Positions 32,600 to 43,831 of a DNA stretch of 49,906 nucleotides are shown piece by piece. Each line of letters starts with the position of its first letter. Position 1 is the stretch's first letter. Source of the DNA: Nephromyces sp. MM_2019 (taxonomy: Eukaryota; Apicomplexa; Aconoidasida; Nephromycida); assembly GCA_015657535.1 (NCBI GenBank), contig JADHZB010001478.1:8458-58363 (forward strand), given 5' to 3'. The notes beneath the pieces were generated by a model that was given only the letters and a program-made list of their open reading frames with translations, did no database searches and was not told the DNA's origin. The position numbers and the translations under genes were made by a program.

Positions 32600-35500
32600 C
32601 TAAGAACGGGAGAAAGCAGCAAATATTGGGAAATGATCGCTGGGATGACAGAGATATATTTTTTTGCGAGGAATAAAGCCGAAAACATACTTAATAAATG
32701 GCATTTTTGAATTCAATGGTTGTTTGAGAGACACTTGACCTTTTACAACCGAGCCTGCACATTTTTTTGAAAGAAAAAAATAGTCGAGTGTGTCTCGAAT
32801 AGATGCCTGTGGCTCTCCCGCCGCTGCAAAAGCGCACAAAAAAATGGATTCTATTTAATCGTATGTTTGTATGTGTGCACACATGCGTCCTCCAGGCCTG
32901 TTGGCACGAAGACGAGCAAAAATCTGAGCTAAATTTTACTCTTACAGTATTTTTCTCTCAAAAATATCTCTTGGCAGATCTCAAAAAAAAGTAGAGAGCT
33001 GAACTAAAGAAGTAAAGTTATATATAATAAAGGATATTGTGAAGACAAGCATCATACTGGAGCGATGATAATTTGCAATGATTGACGATGTGAAACTCGT
33101 GAAAAAAGAAAAGATTTACGAGAAAACAGAATACCTCCAGGCCTATCAAAGACGAAGGATATTCCTCAGATAGTTTAAATACAAGAAGTTTATAAAATGC
33201 TTTAAGCAATCAAAAATTCTTCCTCTTGAGGGTGAGAGGATCTCTTAAATAATAGGAAAAAGTCAAGCATCTAAGCAATCTACTCCTAAAAGCTTCAAAA
33301 GGGCGTCAATAGCCCTCAGCACAGCATGTCTCCACTATATCCGTCAAAATTTCATTTTGTAAACTGATCCAAACTATACATTTGCGAGCGAGCTGAGGTT
33401 TTTGCGTGCAAATATGTGAAATTTCCAACCCATTCACATCTCTACTAAAAAAAAACACAAAATAACTATCCTTCCACCATACCGATAAAACAGTAATCGC
33501 TTTCCACAGTATCATACGTTGTCATTGGCACCTCCGAAGGCGCGAACGTAAACTCAGCGTCCAACATGTCAGGACCCAGTAACCTCTGCAAGCAGTCAAA
33601 TTCTTCTTTGAAGCGAAAGTTGAAGTCCCCAGCAAATATCAAAGGAGCAGAGAGAATCAGCTTCCAGGAGCTCGCTTGTGTGTTGTCCGTGCTGCCGTTA
33701 ATACCCCCATTAAAAGGGAGTGAAAGCACCTTGCTTTTTTGGTGCGAAGAGAGAGGATGTTGACTACTAACATCCTTTTGCTTATCAATAGAATAATTTG
33801 GTGTGCTCGAGTAACAACCAGACGAGCTGGAAGAAGGTGACGGAACCACATTAAAGCCTGCCGATGTAAAGCCTTTCTTCAGCCACATTGAAAGCTGCTG
33901 CATCTGATTCATTCTGACATCATTATAATTAGCATCAGATTGAATATGAGTTCCTACAATATTCCATAAACCTCCATGCTTTTCAATCTGCACTAGCACT
34001 GCCCCTTTGGCTGCAAATGCATCCGTTCCAGCGCCGTCTTCAAACAGCAATCCGTGTGCTGTCATTATAGGATACTTTGAAACGATGATGATTCCAGAGT
34101 TGACGACTTTAATGCCAGTACTCTTTGGCGTCGATATGGTATCAAACGGGATGATTTGTTGGTCAACTGGTCTACTGGAAAGGAGATTAACTGAGGAGAT
34201 ATTCATTAGCCTGGCAAAGCAGCATTGGAGGTATTGCAATACACTTTAAATTGAGTGAAGGAATAACATGAGGCTAATAATAATACACTAGTGGAGGAAA
34301 CTAGGCGAGGTTTGGTGGGCAGATCTAGTTGAAATATTAGGGAAGGTTGCACACACACACGCACACACACGATGAAAAGTGTTGTTTTTGGTGGGTAGAT
34401 CTAGTTGAAATATAAAAAGGCAGAACGCACATACACGATGAAGAGTATGGTTCTTTGTGGGTACCCATATCCGTCAACAAAAAAGTTTTAAAAAAAGTTC
34501 AAATGCAGGTTTCACTTCCTAGAAACGGCTACATAGCGATGGAAGAAAATGATGCGTATGAGAACGGAGCTGAAAGCTAAAGAGAGGGGGGCTGGAGACG
34601 ATTACTACTCAACTTTTAATCGAAATGGCTGCTATACGCTTGAATACCTGCGAAACAGGTTGTGTAACTACACCGGAAAGGGGAGGTAAGCTATAAACTT
34701 CTACTAAAAAACGACAAAAAACTATTGAGGTATGCCTACACTGAAAAGCAATATGCATACAGAGAAATATATGCGTACTATCAAGAAAGTATACACCACA
34801 CACACACATATATAGCGGGTGTGAAGTTATACATATTGCACAAAAATGCACATATCCAGAGGCTATATACGCCAAAATCTCCACACAAAAACCCAAAGAA
34901 TATTCACAAGAAGCGATTTCATACAGCTAAAGAAATGCGCAGCCTTAGTGGTGTGTGAACCTACCAAATCTAGCCTAAATTACAGCAAGAAATGCTTGTA
35001 TCCCAAAATATACATAAAGTTAAAAATACAACTTTTCAGAGTGAAGGCATCACGTGTGTGTTCAAGCAGAAAAAAGGCGAAAAAACGTGGCTTACAAATC
35101 GAATCAATGCGCATCGTAGTTTAAAGTGGAACGTTGTGAGCTCAATGAAGTGCAGTAAGGCAGGAAGGAGCTGATAATCACCCAAATTGATAGGAATGCA
35201 TTGCAGAAGCAAAAAAATACCAAAAAAGGAGGAGCGCGTGCGCACAAACAGGCAGCACGCAGAACATACCAAACCCCAAAGCACGCACCAAGACTAGCAC
35301 ACAGAATATACCCAACCCCCAAGCATACAACAGGCAGCACACGAAGACCAGCAAACCCCCAAGAACACACCAAGACCACCAAAGCCTCAACAGCTGAACC
35401 AGGGTAACACACAAAATATCAGAGACTAGTGGTATAGCCATGAATCAACCAGGTGTAGCACATGACTAAAACGCACTTCTCATCACTCATGATACAGTAA

Positions 35501-36486
35501 AATGTGCATCAAAGAAGCCTCAAACTCTATTTGAAAATAAGCAAAGAATGAGGCCTAGCAAAATACAAGTTTAACCACACTCTCAAAGACAATATCCGCT
35601 ACCAAGAATATTGCTTCATTACCTACAATAGCTCTCACAACCACACACTGTTTATTGCACCCGAAACTTCACGTTACAAACGAACCCATTCATCATAAAT
35701 TACACCTTTTTCATCGTCGCATACTATTTCTAGTCGAGCATGCTTGAAGCTTGCATAATAAAATTTTTCCAAATATATCTCAACGTCAAGAGAGAAACAT
35801 AGCAACACAAATTGAAGAACATTAATCCCATGCTGCTTAAATCACTAGAAAAAGAAAGAAAATTTCTGCAAGAAGCTTACAATCAAAGAATTTGCTACCT
35901 CTAACAGTTTTAAGTTCAAAAAACAACGTTTTGTGGGGAAATTCCCCAATAAAATCCTCAATTTTACAATCTTCAAAAAAGATTTGTCCAGCCCTGAAGC
36001 TCCACCTATTCTACACACCAACAATATCATACATCTAGCCCGCAAATCTCGTGATATTGCCCCATAGAACCCGAAAAAAACCAAAATCAAACGATTCTAA
36101 ACTACCAAACCTCCTTACGTTTCATCATTTCCAGCACTGCCTACGACAGCAGCGTTTCTCGTAAGATTTTTAGCCCTCACCGTACAGCATCCTGCATCAA
36201 CGCTTAAAACAGAAGTTTGATAGCGATAGTAGGGTTTTTCCACCGCAAGAGACCTAATCAACTTCAAAATAGAGGAAGAAAACGCTTCCTGGAATACGAT
36301 GACATCAGGCGAAACCTCTTCAGCTAAAGTTTTAATGTGTCTAAGCAAGTAGATTCTTCTAATACTTGGGTTTGACCAGAGAGAGATGGCCCGAGGTAAC
36401 ATCTGGATGTTATATGACAAGATTCTGAGTTCATCATCACTTCTAAAATCGCTTGAGAAGTCGTTTTTTGGGTAACACGCAGCCAT
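32600..36486 (-). CDS. neutral sphingomyelinase-like phosphodiesterase (EEP superfamily)
   Basis: Four exons, 36486-36119, 34174-33483, 33439-33380 and 32754-32600, join with phases 2, 1, 1 and close exactly at 424 aa plus stop. Catalytic landmarks of the endonuclease/exonuclease/phosphatase fold appear in order: LRILSYNIQ (Asn26), PDVIVFQEAF (Glu67, Mg2+ ligand), SGIIIVSKYPI, THIQ (His199), IFAGDFNF (Asp306, Asn308), ESDYCFIG and HPSDHFPIF (Asp413, His414). The segment VVKGQVSLKQPL before the last motif also fits sphingomyelin phosphodiesterases. The expected reaction is hydrolysis of sphingomyelin, or a related sphingolipid such as inositol-phosphoceramide, to ceramide. A Ser-rich insertion lies at about 233-293. 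No signal peptide or membrane segment is seen. Start: ATG at 36486. An in-frame alternative acceptor about 35 nt upstream of 34174 exists; the second intron is only 43 nt. Confidence 0.85.
34310..34455. repeat. tandem duplication of about 80 bp in sphingomyelinase intron 1
   Basis: The segment tttggtgggcagatctagttgaaat..., (AC)n, gatgaaaagtg is followed by a diverged copy, with a third partial copy ending tttgtgggta. It lies in the 1.9-kb first intron; the CA tracts read TG on the sense strand. Confidence 0.75.
35200..35400. repeat. degenerate AC/CCAAG-rich repeat
   Basis: Irregular repeats of accaag/acaccaaa/gcagcac motifs inside sphingomyelinase intron 1, almost free of T on the plus strand. 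Long open frames on both strands result from this composition bias. Confidence 0.6.
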
Positions 36487-37042
36487 TTTCAAATTGGGAA
36501 GAGCGACCTCTGAATGTTATTAAGTCCGTTTCCACTGATCATAATATGTAATCGTTTCTGCCCAAGTAGCACATTCAAGAGCATCTCTAAAGGGCTCCTC
36601 AGTGTATGTATGTCTTTTTTCTGAGAAAAAACCAATGGAGATTCAGGCCGTGCAAGCAAAGGCAGGGTGAAAAACGCCTTGTATGCGTACGTGTGCGTGT
36701 CGTAGTGAAAGGCTACTCTTTACAGCAGAATACAAGGGTTTTAACCCCTTTTTTATGCACAAAATAGCGTTTTACCAGCTAGAATTTGGATCACGATCTT
36801 CTCGAGATGCAGTATCTGCTCTTGCAACGAAAAATTAGACAAAAAGCTGCTTAAACTTCATGAAGATGCATATGCATGTCTTTTAGGCCTTGGTGTTTGC
36901 CCGGGTATGCATTATGTGCGGGAGTGTACGCAAACATAGGCACATGCTCAGGCAGCGTGTGTATGTGGTGTTTGAAACTATTCTTTTTTTTGCTTCAAAA
37001 AAGTTCAAGTTTTTGCTCTCAAACAAGAGATTTTATCTGCAG

Positions 37043-37504
37043 TCTTCAAGTTTATACGAATATTGAAAGGTTTACCCTTCAAAATGTATGCTCAGGTGAG
37101 AAAAAAGTGTTAACTGCAGCTCATCTTATCAGCATGTTTTATTGAAAGATATTCCAAGCTAGACTAATGTGATAATCATCTGTTCGCCCGAATGTTTTGC
37201 AGCTGGAGGTGCTACACTACAAATTCTGCTAGAGGAGGCGTTCTCCATCCAAGAGAAGCCTCTGGAAGATCTAATGAATCTTCAAGGCTGCTCTTGCTGT
37301 GGTATATAAAAAATTTGTGGGAATTCCTGTCTCACTGAGCTTAACGCTAATCTCAACTATTCTTTTGTAGGAAAACTTCTGTCTCTAGCAATGATGTTCT
37401 CCTGTAGAAAAAAGGGCAACTCGAGTAGCTTTACACAGAACACACAACACACACGACGCACACAACACACACACACCAAATCTATTTACTCATTGTATAA
37501 ATAA
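37043..37504 (+). CDS. 3' exons of a small gene, tentatively ESCRT-III (SNF7/CHMP)-like
   Basis: Three plus-strand exons join with matching phase: 37043-37095 (ATCTGCAG / CTCAG|GTGAGA, encoding LQVYTNIERFTLQNVCS), 37203-37301 (TTTTGCAG / TGTG|GTATAT, GGATLQILLEEAFSIQEK then PLEDLMNLQGCSCC) and 37371-37504 (TTTTGTAG, KLLSLAMMFSCRKKG, then a His/Thr-rich tail from a CA repeat, stop at 37504). The middle exon's Ala-Gly-x2-Leu...EDLM pattern recalls the CHMP helices that end in E-D/E-L-M, but the match is weak. An upstream frame near 36830-36890 (EKLDKKLLKLHEDAYACL) could be another exon. The start was not found. It is divergent from the sphingomyelinase gene. Confidence 0.45.
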
Positions 37505-37799
37505 ATATTCCACATTAGGCACTCGCATGTGAGGAAGCCACTCGATATACACTGAAGGGGCAGCTCACTTCATATATAGCTGCTACAGCATAAAATGAAG
37601 TAGCCGAAAACACTCCAAAAATCTACTAGTTGCTGCAGTAAGCATCATTCCCTTATCTTCTTCAAATACATCCATTGCTACAAACTCTTGATTTAGTGCT
37701 TGCTACTACCAGAATGAGCTTATTTTCCACATAATTAGCCATTTAAAAAAAACTCATATCAAGTATAATGAAATATGCGTATCTGTGTGCCAGAAACTA

Positions 37800-37985
37800 G
37801 AAAAATACCAGATCAGAAGAAGGGAAAAATTCCACAAAGAAACGAAAACTTCCTCGAAAACACGGAAAATTCCACAAGCAAACAGAGAATTCCACATAAA
37901 AACGGAAAATCCCGACAGAAGACGAAACACAAGAAAAATGGAAAATCCTGACAAAAGACGAAACACAAGAAAAACGCAACTTTTA
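37800..37985. repeat. AC/GA-rich imperfect repeats
   Basis: Units such as aaaattccacaaa and gacgaaacacaagaaaaa recur several times, strongly purine- and A-rich on this strand. Open frames on both strands follow from the repeats. Confidence 0.7.
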
Positions 37986-38654
37986 AGGGGCGACCGGATA
38001 GATTTATTAGCTCTGAGCTACTCTGAAAGTAGCACTCCCTTATTGACATAGTTGAAGCAAACACCAAAAGCCCCTCTAACACACACACACAGCAAACGAC
38101 CACAATCCTACAGCACACACACCTTCCTCCTCTCCCTCACAACGCTGCCAAAAAAAATAGGCACTTCACGCCATCAATCGAGCACAAAGAAAAAACAGCC
38201 AAAACTCAACAAACTCATAAATTCCCCTTAATCAGCGGAAAATCATTAAGAAAAAAGCAATTTTTTCCTGTTCTTAATACTTTTTTTAAAAAATTTGGTA
38301 TACAATATGAGTTTACCTGTCATACAGCTCATGATGAAGAAGTTCTTTATACAAGCAAAATCCCACTCATAAAGTGCCAAATTCCCCTCAATTAGCTAAA
38401 AACAAAAGTGTGTTTTCTCGAAAATATCAAATTTTCTTGTGGAAACTAAATCAAATCATCTGTCGATGAATTCGCATTTTCTTTTTAATTTCCTCCACAA
38501 TTTCACCCTACGGGGCGTGCACGACAAATTCCACCCGATTTCGTGTTAAACACACATTTCTACCGGGAGATTGATGTCTCTCTCATCCTAATTTTCCCCA
38601 AAAAACGGTGGAAAAAACCGCGAAAAATTACGAATTTCGTAACCTATAGCAAGA

Positions 38655-38960
38655 TAATCCGTCAATATATGAGAAAAGGAGTTGTAAAGGGTAGATTGGA
38701 GACTATGATCCGCCGGTAATGCGTGGGTGTGAGTAAAATGCATACACCACTAAAGTGCATATTAAAGACTATGATCTGCCTCTAATGTGTGTGAGAGAAA
38801 AGAGGAGCATTGAAAGGTAGATTGGAGACTCTAAGCTGCGCGTGCGTGTGTGTGTGAGAAAAGAGGAGCATTGAAAGGTAGATTAAAGGCTGTAAGCTTC
38901 CTCTAATGCGTGTGTGTGTGAGTAAAACTGCACCAACCACTAATGTGCATATATTTAGAT
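38655..38960. repeat. degenerate tandem repeat, unit about 70-80 bp
   Basis: Three to four diverged copies of a unit containing gattggagactatgatctgcctctaatgc, a (GT)n stretch and gagaaaagaggagcattgaaaggta; the last two copies share the 20-mer agaggagcattgaaaggtag. It lies in intergenic DNA. Confidence 0.75.
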
Positions 38961-40027
38961 TCTTACTGTTCATCCAGCTGAACACCGACACCCTACACTA
39001 AGAACTGCACTGTGGATATGTTGCTGATAATAGCATTTTGAGAAGAATCATACTAAGAGTTACCACAGTGGAATGCCATATAGTGCGGTAGAAGTAGATG
39101 ATGATCCAACAGGGTACAACAACACACACACTGGAATATGCTAAACTGCAACTTGAAGCATGAGGCTTTGAGGGGATTATTAGCTTATGGTTAGTACTAG
39201 GTTTATTTCATTTTGTGGATGAAAGAGGTGGGTTTTTTGTGTGTTCAATTGCTGCGGTTAAAAGCATGAATAGGTGCGAATTAAAACAAAAAAAAGCACC
39301 TCTAAAAACGGTTTCTATTGCTCGAGAATTCAGTGTTTGGGGATTACCAACAGTCGCTGTTTCCTTCATTTTACCCTCCTATTCTAGTCAAGTTTAGAAG
39401 GAGAAACTCAGAATGTGTCAGGTAGCACACACAGTGCGTAGTGGTTAGTTGATAGCTAGTGACAAGAGGGACTTAACAGCTACAGAGAAGAATGCTGAGT
39501 GGATAGCTACAAAGTGATGGACGGGATTTTGAGCGATCTATGCGATGCTTAATGTCTCCTTTTTCTATCATGTATATAATCAAGAATATACACATCTAAA
39601 TATTCCCATTAAACTTCAATTCCACTTCTTCAATGACGGAATTCCATAAGATGATGATTTGCATTATGAACTCCTTTCTTCACACAGCTTTTCCCTACTA
39701 GTTTCCCGGTCCTAAACTAAACTCCCAACACACATACATCCTAGCATAAAAACATATGACAAACTTGGTAATGCTTGCTTTTTTATTAGTGAATGTCATC
39801 AAACAAGTTATTGCACACAACGCTAGGCACTTCTTCTCCTAGTCTACTCACTCTAGTGCATTTGCTACTGTAATGCTTACTTTTCCCACCACTAAAACGC
39901 GCTATTTTTCCATTTTTTCTACCCTTTTTTCCTAGTCATATGTGTGGGTGTGCATTGAAGCAAGTCTCTACTACAGTCAGAATCTAATCTTGTTTTGTCT
40001 GCACACGAAATTCTCCTTCTTCTTCAG
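38961..40027. other. unassigned stretch
   Basis: Possible plus-strand exons of the gene ending at 40108 should lie here. Candidates (39206-39230, 39936-40027) are open, but I cannot choose between frames. Confidence 0.35.
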
Positions 40028-40108
40028 TGGTTTGTTCCGAAAAATGCTGTGAAGACCAAGGTTTCAAAGGCTTTTCAAGCTCTCGATAATATCCTTAGAA
40101 ACCACTAG
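40028..40108 (+). CDS. candidate last exon of an unidentified plus-strand gene
   Basis: A strong polypyrimidine tract and acceptor (TCTCCTTCTTCTTCAG) precede 26 codons that end with TAG at 40106-40108 and read WFVPKNAVKTKVSKAFQAL with a DNILRNH tail, a basic amphipathic sequence. The frame is entered in phase 0. Upstream exons and family are unknown. The same interval is also open in another frame. Confidence 0.35.
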   Translation, partial: WFVPKNAVKTKVSKAFQALDNILRNH

Positions 40109-40789
40109 AAACACACCAAAATCCAGGTAAAATGGGCAATACCCTAGACGAGATTCACATATGCGTAGTGTATACACACTCAGATTCTTCCTAATCTAGA
40201 GCATTTAGTAATATATTCTTATTAGTCAATCACAGTAAAATAGCTCTAGGCATCGCTATCTACTCCACTTTCGTGCTACTCCATCATACCGCTAGGCTAT
40301 TAGTTTTGCAAATTTCACCCTCAAAAAACACTAGAAATTAGGATTTTCGAGTGAATCGACTACTAGTTACATCTTCTTTAATAAAACTAGGGATTTCGGA
40401 GAGCCTTTTGCTTGAAGAGGGTGTGTGCGTAAACTCAAGTTCTGATTAGATTTTGCTAGTTGAACTACTTGAAGCTATAGAAAAGCATTTATATTTGACT
40501 AGTTTGAGGGAGTATTTTGGGTGAAAACAGTGTGAAAATAATGTATAAGAAGTAGAAGAAGAAGAGGGTGAATAAAAAGAAGAAGAAGAAGAAGTTTGTT
40601 TATTTTATCTTCTTTGATTTCCTTTGATTTTAAAAATGCCATTAATCGCATGTACTATAAAAAAAGATGAGACACACATTCATGAATATGTAAACAGGAA
40701 AATGATAGGCCAAATTGCACCTAAAAGGACTTCAAGTAGAGGATTCTTATAACACACACACGATGTCCATACTTAAGAATTCCAATACA

Positions 40790-41150
40790 CGATCAACACA
40801 CAAAGGGGCACACACATACTGAGGGGCAGAAACGAGACCTCCACACACTACCGCCTAGACGCACCACGCCCTTCACACGCACCCGCACATGCAACCCTCC
40901 ACAAACGACCCACACTCCCAACCCTCCAAGGACGACCCGTACACACCAGGGGCGCATTTCACTCCCACACACACAATACCACCGTCTGCCAACCCTGTAC
41001 ACACGTACCCAACCAACCCCCACTCTTAACCTGCCCCAAACCCTAGCAAAGGGCTTACCACCATATCCCCCTCCCCCCTCGACTGCTTTCCTCACACCTG
41101 TCGGCATCCCTCCAAGCTCTGATTTCCCTGTAAACCCCCCCCCTTCCCCT
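40790..41150. other. C-rich, G-poor island
   Basis: About 350 bp of strongly C-rich plus strand (acccccactc, cccccctcg, aaacccccccccc) in otherwise AT-rich DNA. A 104-codon Gly/Val/Arg-rich minus-strand frame covers it, but its composition follows the base bias and I do not call it a gene. Confidence 0.55.
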
Positions 41151-43831
41151 TTTTGACGATTTTTACCAGACCTCCCTCACTTTCGCTTTACAATGTTCTC
41201 TGTATAGCGCAAAGGGTATTCTCTCTTTATTCTCCTAGTAAGTTTTTGAGGGATTAAAAAGCCACAAAAAGCCTCCAAAAAAGGGGGGGACTCCTCATTT
41301 ATTTACAAATGATATTAAAATTCGAATCTGCTTTGTTTCATACTTTTTACTTCTTCTTTTGTGTGTGTGAAGGCATGCGGGTGCCACTACGCCAAATCTC
41401 TGGAATTTTTAGTATATGAATGTCGAGGAAGGGTGATTTACTGCTTCTTGGATGTGTGTGTGGGGTTTGTGGGTGTGGAGGTGTGTGTGGATGTGTGTGG
41501 GAGTGTGGGAGTGTGGGTGTGTATCGTTGTGTCTCTGTGTGTGTGTATCTCTGCGTATCTTTGTGTGTATATCGCTCTCTGTATGTGTGTAAATCTCTCT
41601 CTCTTTGCTAGTTGAGGTTTTGCTTCAATGTCGGCATTCTTTGTGATTTTCTCTGTAAAAAAAGGCAAATTCGCTGCTTTTTGTAGTTTTCACAAATTTT
41701 TTTCTTCTTCTTCGATCAGCCGTCAGGCTCTGATGATTTATGAATACATTTTTGTGCTTTTTAAAGTGTGTGTTGTTCAAGAGGCAGTTGTGATATTCTA
41801 TGGTGTACAGATGTGAGAGAGAGCACTTGGAATTCCGATTTCTTCACTGTATGTGTGAATTAGACTATAATTGTCTGTTTTTGAAGAAACTTTGGGCCTC
41901 TCTTTTTCATTTGTTATAGTGCTGATTCTTTAGGATTGAGAGGTTTATCAATCAGATTCTTGTTCTTCATGCTTCATTCAGAATTACCTTCTTCATCCTT
42001 CATCCTCATGAAGATTCTTCATCTTCATGATTAGATGCAAACTACTGCTCTAGTATTCTAGATTGATAAATTAGAGCAGCATTTTCTCCGTATTTTAGCA
42101 TAGTTTCATGTTTTTTGTCTGATTAGTGTGTGTGTGTGTGTGTCTGTATTTTTGACCCATACTTTTCTTCTGAATCAAACTTAACATGATGTTCATGTAG
42201 TTGCTTACATTCATAGAAGTTTTCCAGTATTCTTGCTGTAGCTATAGATGTATTCACGTAGTTTCTATAGCTTTACTGCTCTGCTTTTGTATACTTTGTG
42301 TGCGTGTGTGTTTTCTTTTTTTCAAGTTTATTGTTAAAGTAGTGTATGCAATTCACAGTATTTGTTAGTAGCTTAGTTTTGAGAGCAGCATTCTTCAGTT
42401 GCTGAGCGAGATGAAGGCTGGTTCATTTTTGCTCAGAGATATATAGACAGAGAGAGAGTTTGTTTTATTATATTTAGCGAGGATTTTATAGGCGAAGGGT
42501 TTTATATTTCAGCGATTTTTTCTTTGAGATGTGAGAGTTTTCTTGGTTTGCTGCTTCTGCTAGAAGAGGATTGTTGGTAGTTGTGCGATAATTGGATATT
42601 GAAGATTACAGCTTTGCTCTGTGTGTGCCTTGCATTTTGCTTTGCTTTGCAGTATAACTTGTCTGTGTGAATCTGTTTTTTTTCAGGGGTTTCAATGTCT
42701 TATGTGTCTTAATCGGCTAGATTTCAGCTTATATTCGATTTTAAGCACTTCATATGTTTCATATACCTCACGACTAAAATGCTAAAGCCCACATTTTCAC
42801 GTTTTCAGTGAGCATCTTCATGAGGAAGAGAAATCTTACAGCAAGATTGTGGTTTTTTGCTTTAAATGGACGTAAATTCTTCACCTATTCTTTGATATTG
42901 TCTGTTTCTTTACGAAAAAATGAAGATGATGTAGGAGCTAACATGCCTATTTAAATACTAGAGAATTCCAATGGTGCCGATACACACACAAGGGGCACAC
43001 AAGGCGCCTCAACCTTTAAAAGCCTTTTTTTCAGGAATACACGAGTCCATCAACATCTTTTTTCTGAAGCATACGCACATGTATCATGCGATTTCTTAAC
43101 TCTCTACAATGAGGAAAAATTTACATCTATTAGTAGTTAGTTGTGGCTCAGCTTTATGCTGTGTGTCTAAATTTTTACACACGGCAGCTTCTTGTTGTGT
43201 GGAGTAGACAGCATTCAAAATTTCATGAAGAATAAACGCACACACACACACTTCACAGGAATCAAATGCATGTGAAAACAAGCAAACACACACCGTAAAA
43301 GATGCACACCAACAGGGTGCTTCCCTCTTCATACACACTCATCCCTCTGAAAACGATATCCCATTTTTTGCAAGTAACTAGATGCGTGTGATGTAGCAGA
43401 TTTTTGCGGTGTGTATCTCGCTTTGTTAAGTAGAAACTGCTACTTAAGTGTGCAGCGCAGCAGTGCTTGTTTCTTGCAGGGAGTGCTAGATATGTTTCTA
43501 GCTGACTATGTGCTCTTTGCTATGGTGTGTATGAAACTCACTCCTTGGTGTGTGAGACTCTCGCTCTCCCTTTTGTGAGTGAATCATGTGAGCAGGTCTT
43601 TCCCTCTTTGATGTGCAAAAGTCCCCCTTCTGTGTGTGAAATTCCCTCTCTTTTTTGTGTGTGAATCTCCCGCTCCCTCTCTTTCATGTGTGTGAAACTC
43701 TCTATTTGGATTACTTTATCTGAGTGAAAATCCTCTTTTTTCTTGTAGGTCTCGCTGCTGAAGAGTTCGATACTCTTCTATCCCAACCTCACTCGTACGA
43801 CTGTACACACAAGCATTTTTAGCACTTCAAG
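41151..43831. other. upstream region of eIF3c with TG tracts; no certain gene
   Basis: TG-rich tracts lie at about 41445-41595 and 42126-42145, CA-rich at about 43240. Weak exon-like segments occur on the plus strand: 41360-41440 (KACGCHYAKSLEFLVYECRG), 41722-41767 after TTCGATCAG (RQALMIYEYIFVLFK), and 42686-42783 after TTTTTTTCAG. None joins convincingly. The last 300 bases hold repeated gtgtgtgaaactc/ctctctttt units and presumably the eIF3c 5' untranslated region. Confidence 0.4.
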
